Origin: Vreelandella venusta
GTDB lineage: Bacteria; Pseudomonadota; Gammaproteobacteria; Pseudomonadales; Halomonadaceae
Assembly (NCBI RefSeq): GCF_007989605.1
Contig: NZ_BJUL01000006.1
Location: forward strand, 1 to 64,000
DNA: 64,000 nucleotides
Reading direction: 5' to 3'
Shown here: piece by piece, positions 44,347 through 51,758 of the stretch
Layout: every line of letters begins with the position of its first letter
How positions within the stretch are numbered: position 1 is the first letter of the stretch
Program-made: the position numbers and the translations under genes
The notes under the pieces: model-generated
Told to the model about the DNA's origin: nothing
Seen by the model: only the letters and a program-made list of their open reading frames with translations
The model's database searches: none

Positions 44347-45148
44347 GCTCGCCTCCCTCATCTGCCAAGTCAGGAATGGCGTCTCTAACAAGAATTGACA
44401 TGATTCTAGGTAGATCGTAGCCCCATTTCTCGACGTCTGAGATCAATCCGGACATTTCCTCATCAAGTAGATCGAGGCTATCTTCATCTTGATCAGAAAA
44501 AATTTCTAGCACTATGTTGTTTGAGCCATCTTCATGCTCTTCAACATCAAGATTAAGCTCAATGCTAACGTCCCTTTTGTGGGATACGCTGTAGCGTATC
44601 TTGCTGTGCACCTCATGCACCATTTGCTCAAAGAGAGAAGCAGGCACCTGAAAGTTTTCTAGCACCGATGATGCTTTTCTAGCCACCGTATCCAATGGCA
44701 TGAGAAGACCTCCTAGCTTGAGGCGCCTCTCAATCATTTCGGCGCAAAGCTGCAAATTGCCTGAGAACCAGGCTACACGGGTAAAGCCATAATGAAATTC
44801 TAGATCATCAGGCGCAATTTCAAAGCAATTACGCATAAGATCAGAAGCCGCTCGCGGATGAAACGCAAATTGTGAGGTTGACGCAATACTGCACATCAAG
44901 TCGAAGCTAGGATTGTTCGATAAAAACACTGATAGAGCGCTATCGAACTTTTCAAAATCCCTTTCAATTTCAGCCACAAGCATATCTGCAACACTAGATA
45001 ACAGAGCGTTACCCTCAAAGCCTGTCAAAAGCCTTTTAAGACGAAGTATCTCAAAATCACTCAGACTTGCCCTGCGCGCCTCTAGGCGCACTGAGTAATC
45101 AAATGCTTCATTTAGTTTCTGAGCTACGGTTTTAGGCTGCTTAGACAT
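44339..45148 (-). CDS. Helical-repeat partner of the HEPN protein
   Basis: 269 residues from ATG 45,148; this start lacks a strong site, and an upstream TTG at 45,205 is possible. Residues 20-150 are all-helical with a TPR-like cadence (ASDLMRNCFEIAPDDLEFHYGFTRVAWFSGNLQLCAEMIERRL, in parts). The C-terminal part is acidic (DVEEHEDGSNNIVLEIFSDQDEDSLDLLDEEM). Coupled with the HEPN gene by an eight-base overlap. Order and acidity suggest an antitoxin-like or regulator role, but this is inference. Confidence 0.65.
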   Translation of the reverse strand: MSKQPKTVAQKLNEAFDYSVRLEARRASLSDFEILRLKRLLTGFEGNALLSSVADMLVAEIERDFEKFDSALSVFLSNNPSFDLMCSIASTSQFAFHPRAASDLMRNCFEIAPDDLEFHYGFTRVAWFSGNLQLCAEMIERRLKLGGLLMPLDTVARKASSVLENFQVPASLFEQMVHEVHSKIRYSVSHKRDVSIELNLDVEEHEDGSNNIVLEIFSDQDEDSLDLLDEEMSGLISDVEKWGYDLPRIMSILVRDAIPDLADEGGELA

Positions 45149-45211
45149 ATCGATACAGATAGAGAACAGAAACAGCATAGTGGATGAAATATATTTCCTC
45201 GTCAAAAAAAA

Positions 45212-45715
45212 TTATGCCACAAACGCCCCATCACCGAAGCTATGCGGTAGATCCACCACGTTCATTAGCTCTTGCGCATTAATGCGCTGTTGGTGCTCTA
45301 ACTGGTAGGCCTGCTCCGTACACTGCTCGATGTACTGCGTTACCTGCTTGCGCTCTTCATCCTCTTGGTTAGCGTGATTGTTTTGCTCGTTCAACGCGGC
45401 TACCGCACCAGATTCGATGTGCTGAATCTGCGCCAGCAATTTCTCCTGCTCGTCATAATCCAGCCGTGCATATTTGGGGTGGCCATAGAGGGCGGTGTAA
45501 TCCAGCCCCAGGTGTTGGGCCCCAGCCATGCCCGCGATGATGCGCCATTGGGTGCGTAGCGCCAGAAACAGTTCGAGCGCGGGCCAGTGCTCGTACCAGA
45601 TGGCGTAGGTGGTCGGCGTGTCATCTACGGGGGCGGCAATGCCGAGCACTGCCGCATCCGCAGCCCGGGCATCTTCTACCCGGTCACCTGCCCAGAACCG
45701 GCCCGCGCCGGTTAG
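45212..45715 (-). CDS. gpT-like extension of the tail assembly chaperone (frameshift product)
   Basis: The -1 frame after the slippery site encodes 167 residues including the DUF1799-like stretch YEHWPALELFLALRTQWRI...GLDYTALYG. It has no start of its own behind a ribosome site and joins the gpG frame by a -1 frameshift, giving a 279-residue gpGT-type protein. In lambda gpG and gpGT wrap the tape measure during tail assembly. Confidence 0.8.
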   Translation of the reverse strand, partial: LTGAGRFWAGDRVEDARAADAAVLGIAAPVDDTPTTYAIWYEHWPALELFLALRTQWRIIAGMAGAQHLGLDYTALYGHPKYARLDYDEQEKLLAQIQHIESGAVAALNEQNNHANQEDEERKQVTQYIEQCTEQAYQLEHQQRINAQELMNVVDLPHSFGDGAFVA

Positions 45716-45721
45716 TTTTTT
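45696..45721 (-). promoter_or_regulatory. Programmed -1 frameshift site with stem-loop
   Basis: On minus the slippery heptamer A AAA AAC (45,715-45,721) lies in the zero frame directly before the TAA of gpG. The stem AACCGGC / GCCGGTT (loop GCGG, 45,696-45,713) starts one base later. Slipping joins gpG to gpT in frame with ...AAAKKLTGAG. The stem begins closer to the heptamer than the usual 5-9 bases. Confidence 0.85.
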
Positions 45722-46050
45722 GCGGCGGCCTGCGTGCGACCTTCTTGCGCAGCGAACCATGAGAGAATCAGCGGGCGGCGAACGTAGGTGATCTGCATCA
45801 GTTGCTCGACCAGCTCTTTGGTGTGTTCGACCAGATTGCCGCCTTCATCTTTGATGCCGTCCAGCTTGACCAAATCGCCCAGCAGATCTTCATCGCCTTT
45901 ATCGCCCTTCTGCTGCTGTTCCATGATTTCGCGGTAGTTGTCCCACGCATGAAGCTTCCAGGTGGCTTTAATGGTGCTGGGCTTGTCGGCACCTGGCACT
46001 TGAACGGGTACATCAACAGTAACGGTCGGAGTTTTAGCGAGTACGAACAT
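45712..46050 (-). CDS. gpG-like tail assembly chaperone
   Basis: 112 residues: basic N-terminal strand region then helix-rich LVEQLMQITYVRRPLILSWFAAQEG. It ends at AAC TAA immediately after AAAAAAC. It lies between gpV and gpT as in lambda and is the main zero-frame product. Confidence 0.82.
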   Translation of the reverse strand: MFVLAKTPTVTVDVPVQVPGADKPSTIKATWKLHAWDNYREIMEQQQKGDKGDEDLLGDLVKLDGIKDEGGNLVEHTKELVEQLMQITYVRRPLILSWFAAQEGRTQAAAKN

Positions 46051-46140
46051 GGTGTTAATTCCTATGTGGGTGCTACTAAATTTTCAGGTGGAAAACAGAG
46101 CGCCTGCTCTGGGTGTTGATGCAGGCGTGCTACTGGGGAG

Positions 46141-47094
46141 TTAGTCGACTTGCTCGAAAGTGAGTGTAAAGTCGTCGTCACTACCATTCTCTGACGGCAC
46201 AAAACTTATACCGAGATCGTAGTGCATAAAGCCTTCGTTATCGGTTGGCGAGATGCTAGTTAGCTGCCCTCGCTGAGTGCCTATCGTGATGTCTGCACCC
46301 GCCGCATCTTTATGAGTCAGGGCGATAGGCACCAAGGTAACGCCGTTGTGGCTCTCCACTTTCTTGAAGTAGTCCACTGTAGCGATGTCTGGGGCCTCAA
46401 TGTTGGTAGACCCAGTTACCTGACGGTCAGTAATAGGCACCGATTCACAGTTGATCAGGTTGCGGTGGCCTACCTGGTTACCAAGATCCAGTGAGAGCGA
46501 GGACATGCAGGCAGCGTGACCGTCGATATTAGCCACCGTGTTCTGCTTGTTAACTGGCAGTTCTTTTGCCTGCACTGCTTGAGTCGCTAACGATGCGTCA
46601 GCGCCCGCTGCAGTTTTTTCGTAAAGGCCGGTAAGGTTGAACTGAATGTAGGGCAGTGAGCCTGCATCTGTAGAAATAGAAAGCGTGCCGCGCGTCCCCC
46701 TGATGCGCTGGGTCTGGCCGTCTTCCACCCACCAGAGAATCACAGAGTCTTCAGAGTCAGACGCGGGTTGATAGACTACTGACGTTGGGTTCGTCACTTC
46801 AGACATTCCACAGGCGCGCAACAGCATGCCATAATCAGGTGGCGTTCCGGCCGTCCCGCTGCCCGCCAGAGGAACACGCACCTGACGCTCCACATAAGGG
46901 CCAGTATTGACCTGCTCGAACGCGCCGTATCCATCACGCATGCGTTCACGACTAACGGTGTTCCCCGCGTAGGGGTTGCCCCCATCGAGCATCACTACCT
47001 CAAGAATGGTAGCGCCGGTCATGTCGGTTACGTCGCCCCCGTAAGCATCTTCAATCTTCGCAACGACGTAGCGTTTCCGCCATTTCTTAGCCAT
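46141..47094 (-). CDS. Major tail protein (gpV position)
   Basis: 317 residues, beta-rich (GTLSISTDAGSLPYIQFNLTGLYE), longer than lambda V. It sits between the gpU gene and gpG as the tail-tube gene does in lambda-like phages. It forms the hexameric tube around the tape measure. Its start overlaps the small gene upstream by eight bases. Confidence 0.8.
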   Translation of the reverse strand: MAKKWRKRYVVAKIEDAYGGDVTDMTGATILEVVMLDGGNPYAGNTVSRERMRDGYGAFEQVNTGPYVERQVRVPLAGSGTAGTPPDYGMLLRACGMSEVTNPTSVVYQPASDSEDSVILWWVEDGQTQRIRGTRGTLSISTDAGSLPYIQFNLTGLYEKTAAGADASLATQAVQAKELPVNKQNTVANIDGHAACMSSLSLDLGNQVGHRNLINCESVPITDRQVTGSTNIEAPDIATVDYFKKVESHNGVTLVPIALTHKDAAGADITIGTQRGQLTSISPTDNEGFMHYDLGISFVPSENGSDDDFTLTFEQVD

Positions 47095-47269
47095 TGTCGG
47101 CCTCCTTCACTTTGCCGGTTTTCTGGGGTTTCTCCGGCGTAGCCGGGGCTTGGGTAGACTCAGATGCCGGTGCTGCCGCTGATTTCTCGGCAGCCGCGCC
47201 GGGTTTTGTCCGATGAACCAGCTCTGCTTTGCCGTTACGCATGACGTAACTGCCGCCTTGTCGGGCCAT
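47087..47269 (-). CDS. Small Ala/Pro-rich tail-operon protein
   Basis: 60 residues from ATG 47,269, which has GGAGGA seven bases upstream; an earlier start lies inside a terminator. After MARQGGSYVMRNGKAELVHRT the chain is low-complexity Ala/Pro/Lys. Not recognised; many siphophages have such a gene before the tail tube. Confidence 0.65.
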   Translation of the reverse strand: MARQGGSYVMRNGKAELVHRTKPGAAAEKSAAAPASESTQAPATPEKPQKTGKVKEADNG

Positions 47270-47287
47270 GGGGTTTCCTCCAGGAAT

Positions 47288-47309
47288 AAAAAACCCGCTC
47301 AAGGCGGGT
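47288..47309 (-). terminator. Terminator after the gpU-position gene
   Basis: On minus ACCCGCCTTGAGCGGGT hairpin followed by six T residues, between the gpU-position gene and the small Ala/Pro-rich gene. It must be passed by antiterminated late transcription. Confidence 0.7.
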
Positions 47310-47326
47310 GGTGGGGGTTGGGGTGG

Positions 47327-47722
47327 TTAGCGCAGCCAGGTGTCGATCGTCCAGAACTCTCGCCACCAGATCAGCTCGCCGCGAATGTCGTTGGTTTCGC
47401 CGCCCCTGTACTGCATGGGGTTGTGCTCTTCATTGAACATTGCCCCCATGAGCGCTTCACGCAGGGCCTGACGCTGCGGGCGGAACTGGTCGCGCTTGCA
47501 CACCAGCCAGAGGCCATATGTAACGCGCAATGGCTGCACCGGGCGCAACGTATCGGAATCGGCCTTGGCGTCATCCTTGGCGAGATACACCAGCACGGCG
47601 GGCGTTTGGGTGTTGAAGTTGTCCAGCGGTTCGGCGAACCAGGCTTCATCTACCAGCGCCAGCCCTGGGCATTCGTCCGTGATGCGTTGAATCAGCGCTG
47701 CAATGATGTCGGGGTCCGTCAT
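47327..47722 (-). CDS. Tail terminator / minor tail protein U-like
   Basis: 131 residues. IIAALIQRITDECPGLALV and PAVLVYLAKDDAKADSDT with a C-terminal TYGLWLVCKR strand match the layout of gpU/Gp37-type tail terminators, which cap the tube when it has the right length. It follows gpZ with a four-base overlap. Confidence 0.75.
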   Translation of the reverse strand: MTDPDIIAALIQRITDECPGLALVDEAWFAEPLDNFNTQTPAVLVYLAKDDAKADSDTLRPVQPLRVTYGLWLVCKRDQFRPQRQALREALMGAMFNEEHNPMQYRGGETNDIRGELIWWREFWTIDTWLR

Positions 47723-48321
47723 ACCAGCCCTGCCTTCTTATTGAGGATGTAATCGAGACGCCCATTGAACTGCTCTGGCAAGTCTTCACGAACCAGCTTC
47801 TGAGCCTCTGCAATCACTTGGGGGTTATCGACCATTTCGGGGATAGACGGGCCAAACAGGCGCTGCGGATCGCTCTTGTTGTCGGTGCGTTTCTCACGAC
47901 GCCAGAGCTGGCCTTTTGCCACCCATCCGCCTTGCACCAACTTGCGGCTTTTGCCTTTACGCACCTGCACCGTCACGCCCCGACGTCGAGCCACTCGCCC
48001 TTTCCTTGGTCCGCTTTTCAGCTTCCGGCCGCTGGAAACGCTCACCCATTTTTCACGCGGTTTGAATTGCGCCAGCGGTAACCGCCGGCCGGTGTACAGC
48101 ACCGCGCGGGAAACATCGTCACGGTAGCGCTCAATGCTCATGCGCTTGCGAATATCGCCCGCACTCACGGTGTAACGCTTGCGGGTTTCTTTGCTAATGC
48201 GAGTGGTCGCCTTGCGGCTGGTGGCATTTACTGCCCACCTGAGTGCTTTTTCTACGTCACGCGGGTCAAACTGTTGCTTCAACTTATTAATGTCGCGAAC
48301 GTCAAATTCGAGTTCCGGCAT
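47719..48321 (-). CDS. Minor tail protein Z-like
   Basis: 200 residues, very basic, with the gpZ pattern (FDPRDVEKALRWAVNATSRKATTRISKETRKRYTV, seen in parts) and a central lysine/arginine-rich loop. gpZ helps connect the tail to the DNA-filled head. Position between gpFII and gpU matches lambda. Confidence 0.82.
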   Translation of the reverse strand: MPELEFDVRDINKLKQQFDPRDVEKALRWAVNATSRKATTRISKETRKRYTVSAGDIRKRMSIERYRDDVSRAVLYTGRRLPLAQFKPREKWVSVSSGRKLKSGPRKGRVARRRGVTVQVRKGKSRKLVQGGWVAKGQLWRREKRTDNKSDPQRLFGPSIPEMVDNPQVIAEAQKLVREDLPEQFNGRLDYILNKKAGLV

Positions 48322-48335
48322 ACTGCCCTCCCTCG

Positions 48336-48635
48336 TTATGAGACCCAGAGGCGCCTTACGTGTCCGTCATCTTCAAGGGTCTGTTGAACTGTCCAGGTTC
48401 GTGATGGCATCACAATCTGGTCACCTTGTTTGGAGCTGGGAACGTCGGCACACTGGACGCTGATCGTTGTCACGCGCATGGCCACTTGGTCTTGGTCGTA
48501 CACCTCATGGCTATCATCTTTGATCGCCTGCACACCATTCGCTGCAAACCCTGCCCCCTGGTAGTCAACTGCGACACCTGCGTCTGCGAAAATGTCAGGC
48601 ATATCGCCCATCACTTCCTCATCAAACGCGCTCAT
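48336..48635 (-). CDS. Head-tail joining protein (gpFII position)
   Basis: 99 residues, beta-rich: IFADAGVAVDYQGAGFAANGVQAIKDD followed by VAMRVTTISVQCADVPSSKQGDQIV, the look of gpFII/phage attachment proteins. It shares a one-base overlap with the acidic gene upstream. Forms the neck joint in lambda. Confidence 0.72.
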   Translation of the reverse strand: MSAFDEEVMGDMPDIFADAGVAVDYQGAGFAANGVQAIKDDSHEVYDQDQVAMRVTTISVQCADVPSSKQGDQIVMPSRTWTVQQTLEDDGHVRRLWVS

Positions 48636-48931
48636 TACTTTCTTGGCCGCTTGGTGGGCGCGGGCTTGGCTGGCGAGGCATCGCCATCCGGCTGAGCGAA
48701 CGTTTGCTGCTGTTCATCATCGCCACTTTGGTCATCATCGCTGCCTTGATCGTCGTCGCCGTCATCATCAAACAGCTCTTCCTCTGCCTCGATCACCGGA
48801 GCAATCACGCCAGAGGCCAGCAGGCGCTCTTGCTCTTCCTTATTGCGAGGCGTGAAGGGTGAGCCCTGCTTGGCAAGCACCTTTTTTCCTTCCTCGATTT
48901 GGCCACGCACCACTACAAATTGCTGAGACAT
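48635..48931 (-). CDS. Acidic protein in the gpFI position
   Basis: 98 residues with an Asp/Glu-rich centre (LFDDDGDDDQGSDDDQSGDD) and a basic tail. It follows the capsid gene where lambda has FI, which supports terminase-prohead docking. Sequence itself is low-complexity, so the call is by place. Confidence 0.6.
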   Translation of the reverse strand: MSQQFVVVRGQIEEGKKVLAKQGSPFTPRNKEEQERLLASGVIAPVIEAEEELFDDDGDDDQGSDDDQSGDDEQQQTFAQPDGDASPAKPAPTKRPRK

Positions 48932-48962
48932 AACAAATACTCCCGTCTACCTTAAGACCAAG

Positions 48963-48981
48963 CCCCGCGCTATTGGCGGGG
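48963..48981 (-). terminator. Hairpin after the major capsid gene
   Basis: CCCCGC / GCGGGG with a seven-base loop, no T-run; it may raise capsid mRNA stability or cause partial stop before the neck genes. Confidence 0.45.
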
Positions 48982-49000
48982 ATTGTCAGTTAGCGCTGGT

Positions 49001-50032
49001 TTACGCCACCTTGGCGTAAACGAAAGCGTCCGGCTCATGGAAGCCGGGCAGCGGTGCGGCTTGCATCATCAGCCAGCGCACGCTGGGGTCTTTCTCAATC
49101 CAGCTTTTCGGGTAGCGGGCTACATCGAACATGCCGCCTTCGATGGCTTCCATGTCTTGAATTGCGCCGTACAGCATGCCGCAACGGCTGGTGGTGGGGC
49201 CCATGACCAGCCCACCGGCGGGAATCATCGGCTTTTCATCGCCCGCCGGGTCTAGGTACCACTCTTCGTAGGAGTAGAGATCCAGGCCGGGGTCGTTGAG
49301 ATAACCCAGGTAAGTCACGCCGTCCGGCAACTCTTCTGGGCGAATCATGCCGAGATCGATGCGGCGCGTGTTCAGCTTCTTGATAACCGATTCGTTATCC
49401 AGGAAGGCGTCGGCCGCTTCGGCGCTCATTACCACTGCATTTGCAGTGCGGCCGCTGTCCTTAGCGATGCGGCGCTTGTACTTGCGCAGATCAGCAATCG
49501 GGTCTGCGGTGGTTTCTGACCAAAGCACTGCCTCTGTGACTTGGTGCGTCGAAGCCATCTGGTAATCGATGATGTCGTCAACGCCATCGCCCACAACGTG
49601 TACTTGCCCGCTGGTGAGCGCTTGGGCGGCCATCCACTCTTCACGGCGATTGATCTGGTCGTCCAGATCCTCCATATCACGCGCAAGCTGTTCGCCCGCG
49701 CGCTGAAGCGGCGTGCGACCAGAGTAGATGTGCTCCCCTGGCTGGCGATGGTTCAACAGCAGGCCTGCATTAGTTTCTAGCTTTGGCTTAACGTAGGGCG
49801 GCGTATAGCTGCGCATCACGCTACCTGTGCGGTCCACGACTTGGCCGGGGCGATTAGGGCGAACAAACGGCGCCATCTTGCGTTGCCCTTTCATGATGTC
49901 GATGTCGACATACTTGGTGACGAAATTCACCGGGTTAGCGCCAAAGAAGGTGGTGCCGAGGAAGCGGCGTGCGCGCTTCATCTGCTCGACCGCCTCCAGC
50001 ATCGTGCGTGGTTCAAACAGATCCATGGGCAT
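49001..50032 (-). CDS. Major capsid protein (lambda gpE family)
   Basis: 343 residues, the family's usual length. The N-terminal LFEPRTMLEAVEQMKRARRFLGTTFFG, FVTKYVDIDI, FVRPNRPGQVVDR and the C-terminal WIEKDPSVRWLMMQAAPLPG are gpE marks. The start ATG has AGGAGA seven bases upstream. Forms the T=7 icosahedral shell; gpD decorates it. Confidence 0.92.
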   Translation of the reverse strand: MPMDLFEPRTMLEAVEQMKRARRFLGTTFFGANPVNFVTKYVDIDIMKGQRKMAPFVRPNRPGQVVDRTGSVMRSYTPPYVKPKLETNAGLLLNHRQPGEHIYSGRTPLQRAGEQLARDMEDLDDQINRREEWMAAQALTSGQVHVVGDGVDDIIDYQMASTHQVTEAVLWSETTADPIADLRKYKRRIAKDSGRTANAVVMSAEAADAFLDNESVIKKLNTRRIDLGMIRPEELPDGVTYLGYLNDPGLDLYSYEEWYLDPAGDEKPMIPAGGLVMGPTTSRCGMLYGAIQDMEAIEGGMFDVARYPKSWIEKDPSVRWLMMQAAPLPGFHEPDAFVYAKVA

Positions 50033-50089
50033 GGGGGTTCTCCTGAAAGTGATTACCAGCGGTTTAGGGCTTAGCCCCTGGCGGCGGTA

Positions 50090-50443
50090 TTAGCGAACGA
50101 AAAGAGAGAGCGAGCGCAGCGCTTTACGCACCGACGTAATAGTGTGACCAGTGCCTAACGTGAGTTTTTCGCCGCGCACGTCGCCACAGATCAGTGCTTC
50201 GGCCTCCACATCGCCGTCGGTGGCGTTGACGGCTTCCCAGAGGATGACGCTGGGCGTTTGGCTGCCATCGGTCGCGGCGGAAGCCGAGAGAATGTATTTC
50301 TTATCATCAGTGACTTCCCCCATCACTGCGCCAGCGGGCTGAACTTGGCCAGACGCAACGGTGATGGTCATAAAACGGCGTGGAAAATCGCCCGCGAGCA
50401 GCGCAGCAGCTTCGGGGTGTGGTGTAGTGGTCATTCCAGACAT
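50090..50443 (-). CDS. Head decoration protein (lambda gpD-like)
   Basis: 117 residues with the gpD plan: basic start, PRRFMTITVASGQVQPAGAVMGEVT, TDGSQTPSVILWEAVNATDGD and a final beta turn. It trims the expanded capsid as trimers. It lies between the protease/scaffold and capsid genes as in lambda. Confidence 0.88.
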   Translation of the reverse strand: MSGMTTTPHPEAAALLAGDFPRRFMTITVASGQVQPAGAVMGEVTDDKKYILSASAATDGSQTPSVILWEAVNATDGDVEAEALICGDVRGEKLTLGTGHTITSVRKALRSLSLFVR

Positions 50444-50504
50444 GACGAAAACCTCGTAAAGAGTGGCGTATCAGGGTGGCGCAGAGTGGCGTGAGTGGTG
50501 CGAG

Positions 50505-50897
50505 TTAACCGTTTTTCCAGCGTGCAGTGATGGCATTCACGCCTTGGGCACGCTCTGAGGCTTCGGTGTCATCTTTAGGCGGTGTAGCGGTGGGCGCGCC
50601 TTGGCCATCTGCCTGTAGGGTCTGTAGGTTAATGCCGCGATCCTGAGCGGCCTTGAAGAGCGCTAGACCGGTGGCCTCAACGCTTGCGCCTTCATCAATA
50701 GCGGTGGCTACTTCTTTCTCGAAGCCTGCCGAAGCGAGGTCCATAATGCCTTTACATCGAGCGCGCTCAGCTTCGGCCGCTTCCGCTCGGATTTTGTCGG
50801 TATCGACCGCTTCCGGCTCGGCAATCTGAATGGTTTTAGGATCGGTACCCGCCTCAATGGCGGCCTGTAGTTCTGCCGTGGTTTTAACGGTCGTCAT
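50505..50897 (-). CDS. Internally started scaffold protein (Nu3-like)
   Basis: A second start within the same frame: ATG 50,897 with a perfect AAGGAG seven bases upstream, giving 130 residues (MTTVKTTAELQAAIEAGTD...). It would make scaffold alone, as lambda Nu3 is made inside C. It needs no separate promoter. Confidence 0.75.
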   Translation of the reverse strand: MTTVKTTAELQAAIEAGTDPKTIQIAEPEAVDTDKIRAEAAEAERARCKGIMDLASAGFEKEVATAIDEGASVEATGLALFKAAQDRGINLQTLQADGQGAPTATPPKDDTEASERAQGVNAITARWKNG

Positions 50898-51743
50898 CTT
50901 GACGCTCCTTTGTGTGCTGAAAGATGAAGTTGACGAGCCTGCCAGTTCGGCAATCAGGCCCTCTAGTGAGCCGAGGCGGTCGGCCATTCCGGCCTCCACG
51001 GCGAGTGCACCAGTGGCGATGCCGCCCTGGCGGAAACGGTCGTTCACTTCTTCGCGAGGGATGCCGCGGTTGCGGGCAACCTTGTCGAGGAAAACGTTTG
51101 CCAGTTCGTCGGTGCGGTTTTGAAGTTGGGCACGGCCAGATTCAGTATCCAGGTCTGGTCGCTTATTGGGCGCGTTGCTGGAGACGATCTCGTAGGTTTT
51201 CTCGCCTGATTTGTCTTCGCGCTTACGCAGGTTAAGCACAACGCCAACACTGCCTAGCTGGGCGGTGTCATCGACAACCACTTGATCAGCGGCGCTGGCA
51301 ATCCAATACGCAGCGCTTGCGCCCATACCACCTACATACGCCTTGATGGGCTTTTTGCCTCGGGCGCTGAAGATCATTTCCGACAGCTCATTAATGCCGG
51401 TGGCTTCGCCACCCGGGCTATCAATATCCAGCACCAGCGCACTAACCGCCGAATTGTCTAGCGCGGCCTGAATGTCAGTGGCGAGACTGCCCGTTGACGT
51501 GGCGCCGCTTATTTCCGTCATCAGGTTGGCGTGGCGAAAAATAGGCCCTGTCACTGGAATAACAGCAACGCCATCGCGGATGGTTACATTGCGCGTGTTA
51601 TCAAGCGGGCGGCCAAGCTTGGCTTCTAGCGCCTGCAAATCACCCTCGCGCGCTGCTACTGTCATTACGGTATCCAGCGCTTCGGCAGTGATCAGCCAGG
51701 TGTGATTGGCCGCCAGCTCAAACGCGGTACGCGGCAGGGTCAT
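50505..51743 (-). CDS. Head maturation protease (S49 type) with C-terminal scaffold
   Basis: 412 residues. The N-terminal 290 are a ClpP/SppA-fold S49 protease with catalytic Ser143 in GMGASAAYW and a Lys in the following region. The last 130 residues are Glu/Ala-rich helix, the scaffold. In lambda gpC plus Nu3 have this relation. The protease removes the scaffold before packaging. Confidence 0.9.
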   Translation of the reverse strand: MTLPRTAFELAANHTWLITAEALDTVMTVAAREGDLQALEAKLGRPLDNTRNVTIRDGVAVIPVTGPIFRHANLMTEISGATSTGSLATDIQAALDNSAVSALVLDIDSPGGEATGINELSEMIFSARGKKPIKAYVGGMGASAAYWIASAADQVVVDDTAQLGSVGVVLNLRKREDKSGEKTYEIVSSNAPNKRPDLDTESGRAQLQNRTDELANVFLDKVARNRGIPREEVNDRFRQGGIATGALAVEAGMADRLGSLEGLIAELAGSSTSSFSTQRSVKMTTVKTTAELQAAIEAGTDPKTIQIAEPEAVDTDKIRAEAAEAERARCKGIMDLASAGFEKEVATAIDEGASVEATGLALFKAAQDRGINLQTLQADGQGAPTATPPKDDTEASERAQGVNAITARWKNG

Positions 51744-51758
51744 GTTGTCTCTCCTGGT

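Larger units (their letters stand above)
40649..45205. other. Accessory island between gpT and the tape measure
   Basis: In lambda the tape measure follows gpT directly. Here about 4.5 kb are inserted: a coupled HEPN-domain pair, a hairpin cluster, a small membrane protein, two overlapping opposite small ORFs, a SAP/WYL-like protein and a membrane-PDZ protein. Two terminators close it toward the tape measure. None of these genes looks structural. This is the expected place and make-up of a phage-borne defence or host-takeover locus; the function is inferred from position and domains only. Confidence 0.7.
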
